Part shown: piece by piece, positions 5,279-10,550 of the stretch
Layout: each line of letters opens with the position of its first letter
How positions within the stretch are numbered: the first letter of the stretch is position 1
Assembly (NCBI GenBank): GCA_035308145.1
Contig: DATGHD010000258.1
Coordinates: forward strand, 1 to 10,550
From: Roseiarcus sp035308145
GTDB lineage: Bacteria; Pseudomonadota; Alphaproteobacteria; Rhizobiales; Beijerinckiaceae
DNA length: 10,550 nucleotides
Direction of reading: 5' to 3'
The notes under the pieces: model-generated
What the model was told of the DNA's origin: nothing
What the model saw: the letters and a program-made list of their open reading frames with translations, nothing else
The model's database searches: none
Made by a program: the position numbers and the translations under genes

Positions 5279-5951
5279 TATCGAGACGCGCCCCTATGTG
5301 ATGAAGGCACGCGCCGAAAAGGCGGCGGCGACCAAGGAGCGCATCGTTCAGAGCGCGGCCGACCTCATCGTCGAGCGAACTCTGGACGACCTGACGCTCG
5401 ACGCCATCGCCGAGCGGGCGGGCGTCGCCGTGCGGACGATTCTACGCGCTTTCGGCGGCAAGGAGCAGGTGTTCGCCGCAGCGATCAAATTCGAAGGCCG
5501 GCGCGGCCATGGCGAAGTCAATCCCGGCGACGCCGCCGCCTCGATCAAGGTTCTCTACGACGATTATGAGAAGATCGGCGATGCGGTGATTCTCCGCCTC
5601 GCCGACGAGGGCCGTGTGCCATCTCTCGACGCGCTCTTGAAATCAGGCCGAGACAACCACCGCCGCTGGATCGAAGAGAGTTTTGCGCCGCAGCTTGCAA
5701 GAGCGAGCAAGGGCGAGCGGGCTGAGCTTCTCAACGCGCTGCTTGTCGCCACCGATGTCTACGCCTGGAAGCTGCTGCGCCGCGACTTCGGCTTCAGCCG
5801 AGCGGCCGCCGAGGCGGTCATTTGTCGCATCGTACAATCACTTGTCGAAGGAGGGGATCATGGCTCGGATTCTTTGGCTCAATTGGTCTGGCGGCGGCAA
5901 TCTGCCGCCGAGTCTCGGAATCGCCCGCGTCCTGACCGAGCGCGGTCATGA
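5274..5951 (+). CDS. TetR/AcrR-family transcriptional regulator
   Basis: 225 residues. The N-terminal part RPYVMKARAEKAAATKERI (6-24) leads into a TetR helix-turn-helix: LTLDAIAERAGVAVRTILRAF (40-60), then GGKEQVF (61-67), the form of the FxSKExL ending of the domain. The remainder is an all-helical ligand-binding region whose ligand cannot be predicted. The ATG at 5274 is preferred because RPYxMxARAE is a common opening in this subgroup; a second ATG is at 5301. Two identical-format operators lie just upstream, one on the start codon, so autorepression is likely. The last 30 or so codons overlap the glycosyltransferase gene by 92 nt and give an Arg/Ser-rich tail (RRQSAAESRNRPRPDRARS) that looks like read-through beyond the original end. 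The overlap ties the two genes into one operon. Confidence 0.9.
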   Translation: MNIETRPYVMKARAEKAAATKERIVQSAADLIVERTLDDLTLDAIAERAGVAVRTILRAFGGKEQVFAAAIKFEGRRGHGEVNPGDAAASIKVLYDDYEKIGDAVILRLADEGRVPSLDALLKSGRDNHRRWIEESFAPQLARASKGERAELLNALLVATDVYAWKLLRRDFGFSRAAAEAVICRIVQSLVEGGDHGSDSLAQLVWRRQSAAESRNRPRPDRARS

Positions 5952-7032
5952 GGTCGCCTTCGCCGGCCGCCCGGAAATGGTTCCGCGTGTCGACCAAGCG
6001 GGGTTCCGCGCCATCGAATTGACGCGCGCCTATGAGCAGGCCGATCGCTATTTGAAGGATTGGCCGCTCTGGCGCATGGCTTGCTATCTTTCTTCGCCGG
6101 CGGTCGAGGAGCAAATCGCCTCGCTGATCCGCGCGGAGAAGCCTGATCTCCTGCTTGCCGATCAAATGCTCATCGCCGGGCTCGCCGCCGCCGCGGAGGC
6201 GCCGCAGCCGACCGTCATGATGTGCCATACACTGTTTCTTCGGCATATCGAAGAGTACAGCGCCTTCTTGGAGAAGGCGAGCGCCATGCGGCGCCAGGCG
6301 GGCTTTTCCAGTTTGCCATCGGTCGATCGCCTGTGGTTCGACCGCGACCTCATCGTCGTGACCTCTCTTGCGTCGATCGACCGCCGCGATCCTGCGCCGA
6401 AAGGCGCCGAAAAAGTACGTCACGTCGGGCCTGCGCTCGAATTGGAGCGGCACGCCAAGCCAGCCGAGCTTCCATGGCGCACCGACGATCCGACCCCGCT
6501 CGTCGTCCTTAGCTTCTCGACGGGGCCCGAGCAGGGCAATGTCGATAAGATGCAGCGCGCCCTCAATGCGCTCGGCGCGCTCGACGTTCATGTCGTCGCG
6601 ACCGGCGGGCGCAGCATCGACGTCGGCCAGCTTTCGCCAACCGCCAATTCGATCGTGCTCGACGCGGCCGATCATGACGCCTTAATGGCCCGCGCCGCGC
6701 TGGTCGTGACCCATGGCGGCCATGGCACGATGATGCGGGCGCTGAGACACGGCTTGCCGATGCTGGTGATGCCGGGCATGGCCGCCGACCAGGCGCCCAA
6801 TGCCGCGCTTGTCCAAGAGATCGGCGTCGGCCGATCGCTGAGCCAGGATTCGGGCGTCGAGACGATCCGCGCGGCCGCGCTGGACGTGTTGAAGACGCCG
6901 TCCTACGCCGCCGAGGCGCGGGCGTTTTCGGAGGAGATGACCGGGATCGATGGCGCAGAGGCCGCAGCGGAAGAAATCGAGCGCATGCTTCAACGCGGCG
7001 ACTCGCTGCCGCAGCGCCGCGCCGCCGGTTGA
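5860..7032 (+). CDS. GT1-type glycosyltransferase (MGT/UGT-like, GT-B fold)
   Basis: 390 residues, typical for bacterial glycosyltransferases that move a sugar from an NDP-sugar to a small lipophilic acceptor (macrolide, flavonoid or antibiotic-like). The ATG at 5860 has a strong AAGGAGG (5848-5854); upstream in-frame ATGs lie within tetR and are discounted. The C-terminal donor-binding signature is intact: VVTHGGHGTMMRALRHGLPML starting near 282 (H285, G286, G287), and MAADQAPNA with D310 and Q311. At the N terminus, the GHxxP motif that carries the catalytic His in most GT1 enzymes is GNLPPSL (13-19), with Asn14 at the His position. Some other bacterial GT1-like proteins have a similar GGGNLPP form. 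It is cytosolic, with no signal peptide. It follows tetR with a 92-nt overlap, so its expression probably responds to the repressor's ligand. Modification or detoxification of that compound is a reasonable guess; the acceptor is unknown. Confidence 0.85.
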   Translation: MARILWLNWSGGGNLPPSLGIARVLTERGHEVAFAGRPEMVPRVDQAGFRAIELTRAYEQADRYLKDWPLWRMACYLSSPAVEEQIASLIRAEKPDLLLADQMLIAGLAAAAEAPQPTVMMCHTLFLRHIEEYSAFLEKASAMRRQAGFSSLPSVDRLWFDRDLIVVTSLASIDRRDPAPKGAEKVRHVGPALELERHAKPAELPWRTDDPTPLVVLSFSTGPEQGNVDKMQRALNALGALDVHVVATGGRSIDVGQLSPTANSIVLDAADHDALMARAALVVTHGGHGTMMRALRHGLPMLVMPGMAADQAPNAALVQEIGVGRSLSQDSGVETIRAAALDVLKTPSYAAEARAFSEEMTGIDGAEAAAEEIERMLQRGDSLPQRRAAG

Positions 7033-7171
7033 TCGGCGTTCCGCTTCGAATTTGGCTACGGCGGCCCTCGTCGGATGGCGCTGCCTTTTCGACCGCCGGG
7101 GCCGCCGCGACGCAAACTTATGAACGCGAACGGGTCTCATTAGCGCCATCGTGCGACAAAGGAGCGACGCG

Positions 7172-7206
7172 GCGAGCGGCCTCTCGCGCCGCTTGCGCGA
7201 AGCGGC
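7172..7206 (+). other. Two adjoining hairpins in front of tlyA
   Basis: GCGAG (7172-7176) pairs with CTCGC (7183-7187); directly after it GCCGCTT (7188-7194) pairs perfectly with AAGCGGC (7200-7206). The second stem ends 14 nt before the tlyA ATG. A longer-range pair CGGCGGCCC (7059-7067) with GGGCCGCCG (7099-7107) is also present in this 188-bp gap. A T-run (7215-7219) comes 8 nt after the last stem, which makes a weak terminator for the glycosyltransferase unit possible. No clear Shine-Dalgarno is seen before tlyA. Confidence 0.4.
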
Positions 7207-7220
7207 TATGACACTTTTTG

Positions 7221-7955
7221 ATGAACGAGAAGCGTCAGCGCGCCGACCTTGTGCTCGTCGCCCGAGGTTTCTTCGCCAGCCGCGCTCGCGCCCAAGCCGC
7301 GATCGCTGCAGGCCTCGTGCGCGCCGATGGCGCGCTTATTGGCAAGGCTTCGGAGGAGATCGCGCCGACCGCTGCGATCGAAGCGACGGCCGCGCATCCT
7401 TGGGCGTCTCGCGGCGGCGTCAAGCTCGTAGCCGCCCTGGACGCTTTCGGCCTCGATCCTGTCGGCCTCGTCTGCCTCGATGTCGGCGCTTCGACCGGCG
7501 GCTTCACCGACGTTCTGTTGGCGCGTGGGGCGCGTCGCGTCTACGCGGTCGATGTCGGCCGCGACCAGCTCGACCAACGGCTCCGCACGGACCGACGCGT
7601 CATCGCCCGCGAAGGGCTCGACGCGCGGAAGCTGACGTCCTCCGTCTTCGATGAGCCGCCGCAAGCGATTGTCTGCGACGTCAGCTTCATATCGTTGCGT
7701 CTTGTCTTGCCGCGTGTCCTTTCTCTTGCCGCCGAGGAGGCTTGGCTCGCAGCCTTGATCAAGCCGCAGTTCGAAGTTGGTCGCGCGCGTCTCAAGAAAG
7801 GCGTCGTCAAGGACGAGGTCGCTTTGAGCGAGGCATGCGACGGGGTGGTCGCTTGCGTTGAAGGCCTCGGTTGGAGGAGCTTGGGCGTTATGGCTTCGCC
7901 GATCCGGGGCGGCGATGGCGCGAAGGAATTCCTGATCGGCGCGCGCCATGGCTGA
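7221..7955 (+). CDS. tlyA: TlyA-family rRNA (cytidine-2'-O)-methyltransferase
   Basis: 244 residues. TlyA methylates ribose 2'-OH groups of rRNA cytidines (in mycobacteria, 16S C1409 and 23S C1920, which gives capreomycin sensitivity); older annotation calls it hemolysin A. An S4 RNA-binding domain covers about 5-65 (RADLVLVARGFFASRARAQAAI). An FtsJ-like SAM domain follows, with CLDVGASTGGFTDVLL (85-100). The K-D-K-E catalytic tetrad is visible as Lys68 (SRGGVKL), Asp153 (CDVSFISL), Lys181 (LIKPQF) and Glu236 (GAKEFLIG). A TTG lies directly before the ATG (7218) and is a possible start; an in-frame stop at 7209-7211 rules out anything further upstream. No good ribosome site is seen. The 3' end overlaps the next methyltransferase gene by 8 nt, so the two RNA-modification genes are probably co-translated. 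Confidence 0.92.
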   Translation: MNEKRQRADLVLVARGFFASRARAQAAIAAGLVRADGALIGKASEEIAPTAAIEATAAHPWASRGGVKLVAALDAFGLDPVGLVCLDVGASTGGFTDVLLARGARRVYAVDVGRDQLDQRLRTDRRVIAREGLDARKLTSSVFDEPPQAIVCDVSFISLRLVLPRVLSLAAEEAWLAALIKPQFEVGRARLKKGVVKDEVALSEACDGVVACVEGLGWRSLGVMASPIRGGDGAKEFLIGARHG

Positions 7956-9210
7956 GGGCGAGGTTCGGACCCTCGACATTGTCGCGCTCGGCCACCGCGG
8001 CGACGGCGTCGCGCGCGGCGCCATTCACGTGCCCTTTGCTTTGCCTGGCGAGCGCGTTAGCGCTTTCCTCGATGGAGACCGCGCCCGCCTGGTTGAGATT
8101 CTCACGCCGGCCCCTGAACGCGCTGCGCCGATCTGCCGCTACTTCGCCGATTGCGGCGGCTGCGCCGCCCAGCATATGAGCGCCGCGCTTTACGCCGAAT
8201 GGAAACGCGGGATCGTCGCGCGCGCGCTTCGTTTGGCGGGTGTCGAAGCCGAGGTCGGCCTGCTGATCGACGCTCATGGCGAAGGACGCAGGCGCGCGAC
8301 CTTTCATGCGCGCTTCAACGGTGAAGACGCCGCCGTTGGTTACATGCGGGCCCGCGCCCACAAAATCGTCGCGATCGACTCATGCCCGATCCTGGCGCCG
8401 TCTATGGCGAAAGCGCTGCCGAGCGCGCGCGACATAGCCAATCGCATGGCGAAGCTCGGCAAGCCGCTCGATATTGCGATCACCGCCACATTGGGCGGCC
8501 TCGATGTCGACATTCGCGGCGCCGGCGCGCCGGACGCGGCGCTGCGGGCGGCCCTGATCGGCGCCGCGGAGCGGCTCGACCTCGCCCGATTGTCCAATCA
8601 TGGCGAGATCCTTGTCGAAAGGCGCGCGCCGAAAATCGCCATGGGCGCGTCGGAGGTTACGCCGCCGCCGGGCGGGTTCCTGCAAGCAACCGCGGAGGCG
8701 GAGCGCCTCATTGCCGCGCTGGCGGATAAGGCGCTCGCCGGCGGGCGGATCGCCGATCTTTTCTGCGGCGTCGGCGCCTTCGCGCTGCGTCTCGCCGAGC
8801 GTCGAGCGATCCATGCCGTCGACGCCGACGGCGGCGCGCTGGCGGCGCTTCAGCGCGCGGCCGGCGAGACGCTGCGGTTGCGCCCGATTTCACGTGAAGA
8901 GCGCGACCTCTTTCAACGGCCGCTAACGCGGCAGGAGCTTAAGCGCGTCAACGCCGTTCTGTTCGATCCGCCGCGCGCCGGAGCGGCGGCGCAAACAGCG
9001 GAGATCGCCGCGAGCGGCGTCCCCAGCGTCGTCGCTGTTTCGTGCAACCCTGCGACTTTCGCCAGGGACGCCCGCATCCTCGTCGATGGCGGCTATCGTC
9101 TTGTGAGCGTGGCCCCGATTGACCAGTTCCGTTTTTCGCCGCATGTGGAAATCGTCGGCGCGTTTTCACGCGCCAAGGCCGCCAAGCGAGCAAAACGAAT
9201 TCTCGGATGA
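7948..9210 (+). CDS. RlmD/RumA-type Fe-S 23S rRNA (uracil-5-)-methyltransferase
   Basis: 420 residues, the usual size of the TrmA/RumA class. These enzymes make 5-methyluridine in rRNA or tRNA with SAM. A TRAM-like β domain covers about 5-58. Four cysteines for a [4Fe-4S] cluster are present: C63, C69 and C72 in CRYFADCGGC, and C146 in DSCPIL. The cluster favours the RumA (RlmD) or RlmC branch over TrmA, which lacks it. The SAM motif is DLFCGVGAFALRLA (270-283). DPPRAG starts at Asp340, and the catalytic nucleophile is Cys366 in SCNPATF. The target uridine (U1939 or U747 in E. coli numbering) cannot be decided from sequence, so no symbol is given. The ATG overlaps the end of tlyA by 8 nt, and the TGA overlaps the next ATG by 4 nt, so it is the middle gene of a tightly coupled operon. 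Confidence 0.9.
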   Translation: MAEGEVRTLDIVALGHRGDGVARGAIHVPFALPGERVSAFLDGDRARLVEILTPAPERAAPICRYFADCGGCAAQHMSAALYAEWKRGIVARALRLAGVEAEVGLLIDAHGEGRRRATFHARFNGEDAAVGYMRARAHKIVAIDSCPILAPSMAKALPSARDIANRMAKLGKPLDIAITATLGGLDVDIRGAGAPDAALRAALIGAAERLDLARLSNHGEILVERRAPKIAMGASEVTPPPGGFLQATAEAERLIAALADKALAGGRIADLFCGVGAFALRLAERRAIHAVDADGGALAALQRAAGETLRLRPISREERDLFQRPLTRQELKRVNAVLFDPPRAGAAAQTAEIAASGVPSVVAVSCNPATFARDARILVDGGYRLVSVAPIDQFRFSPHVEIVGAFSRAKAAKRAKRILG

Positions 9211-10550
9211 GCGGAGCAGCGCAGAACCGGCGCCTTGACGACCTGGCGGCGATCGTCGGCGCGGCCCATGTCGTCGTCGATCCGCAAGTTTTGGCGAGCC
9301 ATCTCGTCGAGCCCCGCGGCCTCTTTCACGGCCGCGCGCTGGCGCTCGTTCGCCCGGGCTCGACGCAGGAAATCGCCCGCGTCCTTAGGCTATGTAACGA
9401 GACGCTGATCCCTGTCGTGCCGCAAGGCGGCAACACCGGCCTCGTCGGCGGCCAAATCCCCGACCCAAGCGGCGATCAGATCATCGTCTCGATGCGGCGG
9501 ATGAATCGCGTGCGGGAGGTTGACGCCGGCGGCGACGCGATGATCGTCGAGGCCGGCGTCACGCTCGCCGCCGCCCAGGCCGCCGCCGAGGCGGCCGACC
9601 GCCTGTTTCCTTTGTCTCTCGGCTCTGAGGGGACATGCACGATCGGCGGCAATCTCTCGACCAACGCCGGCGGCGTTGGCGTCATCGCCTATGGCTCGAT
9701 GCGCGACCTCGCGCTGGGCCTCGAGGTTGTCTTGGCCAACGGCGAGATCCTCAACGGGCTTGGCAAATTGCGCAAGGACAATACCGGTTACGACCTCAAG
9801 GACTTGTTCATCGGCGCTGAGGGCACGCTCGGAGTAATCGCCGCCGCCTCCCTAAAACTTTTTCCGCGTCCGCGCGCCAGGGCGACCGCTTTCGTCGGGC
9901 TTGCCGGCCCTGAAGCGGCGCTGCGCTTGCTGGCGCTGGCGCGCGAGTTCGCCGGCGCCGGCGTGACCGGCTTCGAGCTTCTGCCGCGGATCGGGCTCGA
10001 TTTCGTCCTGCGCCACGCCCCGGGCGCCCGCGATCCGCTGGCCGGCCGCCACGAATGGTACGTGCTCATCGAATTGTCGTCGCAGCTCAGCGCCGGCCTC
10101 GAAGAGACGATGTCGGAGATCCTTCAAGCGGGGATGGAACGAGGCGTGGTCGAGGACGCGTCTATCGCCGCAACGCTGGAGCAGCGTAAGGCTTTCTGGC
10201 GTCTTCGTGAGGAGATGTCCGACGTGCAGCGCGCCGAAGGCGGCTCGATCAAGCATGACGTCAGCGCGCCGGTCGCCGCGGCCGCGGACTTCATCGCCGA
10301 GGCGAGCGCGGCGGTTCTCGCCTACGCGCCGGGCGCGCGGATCGTCGCCTTTGGCCATCTCGGCGACGGCAACATCCATTTCAACGTCTCGCAGCCTGTC
10401 GGGGCCGACAAGGAAGAATTTCTGGCGCGCTGGGACGCGGTCAACGACATCGTCCATTCGGTCGTCGGCCGCTACGGAGGCTCAATCTCGGCCGAGCACG
10501 GTATCGGCCGTCTCAAGCGCCAGCTTTTGAAGAAGACCAAGGACCCGGCC
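9207..10550 (+). CDS. FAD-linked D-2-hydroxyacid dehydrogenase, D-2-hydroxyglutarate dehydrogenase-like (3' end beyond window)
   Basis: 448 codons are present with no stop; family members are about 460-480 residues, so only a short C-terminal tail is missing. It is a VAO/PCMH-type flavoprotein of the GlcD/D2HGDH group that oxidises a D-2-hydroxyacid and passes electrons to an acceptor such as an electron-transfer flavoprotein or quinone. FAD-binding segments: VPQGGNTGLVGGQIPD (71-86), LGSEGTCTIGGNLSTNAGG (138-156), and DNTGYDLKDLFIGAEGTLGVI (191-211). Metal and substrate residues of D2HGDH are visible: H384 and H391 in GHLGDGNIH, and E430-H431 in AEHGIG. The start ATG overlaps the stop of the RNA methyltransferase (ATGA at 9207-9210), so it is co-translated although its job differs. 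D-2-hydroxyglutarate is the best substrate guess; D-lactate or glycolate cannot be excluded. Confidence 0.9.
   Translation, partial: MSGAAQNRRLDDLAAIVGAAHVVVDPQVLASHLVEPRGLFHGRALALVRPGSTQEIARVLRLCNETLIPVVPQGGNTGLVGGQIPDPSGDQIIVSMRRMNRVREVDAGGDAMIVEAGVTLAAAQAAAEAADRLFPLSLGSEGTCTIGGNLSTNAGGVGVIAYGSMRDLALGLEVVLANGEILNGLGKLRKDNTGYDLKDLFIGAEGTLGVIAAASLKLFPRPRARATAFVGLAGPEAALRLLALAREFAGAGVTGFELLPRIGLDFVLRHAPGARDPLAGRHEWYVLIELSSQLSAGLEETMSEILQAGMERGVVEDASIAATLEQRKAFWRLREEMSDVQRAEGGSIKHDVSAPVAAAADFIAEASAAVLAYAPGARIVAFGHLGDGNIHFNVSQPVGADKEEFLARWDAVNDIVHSVVGRYGGSISAEHGIGRLKRQLLKKTKDPA

Noticed and set aside
5683..5859. N-terminal extension of the glycosyltransferase to an ATG at 5683
   Set aside because: It lies inside the tetR coding sequence in another frame, and the ATG at 5860 has a strong AAGGAGG and the family-typical MARILWL start.
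7029..7211. 60-codon open frame between the glycosyltransferase and tlyA
   Set aside because: It overlaps the glycosyltransferase stop, has no ribosome site, and encodes an Arg/Ala-rich sequence without recognisable pattern.
9476..10457. Minus-strand frames within the FAD oxidase region
   Set aside because: The plus-strand frame from 9207 to the window end encodes a full set of FAD and metal motifs; the minus-strand frames are shadows.

Overview
The window looks like the chromosome of a GC-rich alphaproteobacterium, most likely of the order Hyphomicrobiales (Rhizobiales). The reasons are very high GC at third codon positions, a SOS box of the alphaproteobacterial form GTTC-N7-GTTC in front of an imuA-imuB mutagenesis operon, and REP-like palindromic repeats of the CCCTC...GAGGG kind common in that order. 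The genus cannot be read from the sequence.

Layout. 1-600 (minus strand): a small DUF559 (Vsr-like, PD-(D/E)XK) nuclease gene bracketed by two co-oriented copies of a composite hairpin repeat, one cut by the window edge. 591-3107 (minus strand): an SOS-controlled imuA-imuB operon with a visible promoter and LexA box. imuB carries a palindromic repeat element inside its reading frame. 3143-3325 (minus): a 60-residue two-helix membrane protein of unknown role. 3478-4176 (plus): an SDR oxidoreductase. 4380-5201 (plus): trans-aconitate 2-methyltransferase (tam). 5222-7032 (plus): a TetR-family repressor and an overlapping GT1-type glycosyltransferase, preceded by two matching operator palindromes exactly 31 bp apart. 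7221-10550 (plus): a translationally coupled run of tlyA (2'-O rRNA methyltransferase), an Fe-S m5U RNA methyltransferase and an FAD-linked D-2-hydroxyacid (2-hydroxyglutarate-like) dehydrogenase that runs off the window.

How the parts work together. ImuA and ImuB are accessory factors for the error-prone polymerase DnaE2 after DNA damage. dnaE2, often the next gene, is not directly after imuB; the repeat/DUF559 unit is there instead. The TetR-glycosyltransferase pair reads as a self-contained, ligand-inducible module that could glycosylate a small lipophilic compound. The tlyA block is housekeeping RNA modification joined to an oxidase gene by a 4-nt stop/start overlap.

The points most worth a second look are: the repeat-bracketed DUF559 gene, in which the repeat also supplies the stop codons of both DUF559 and imuB; the palindromic element translated within imuB; and the twin operator in front of the TetR gene. 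I saw no tRNA, rRNA, CRISPR array or insertion sequence. No stretch over 300 bases lacks a gene.
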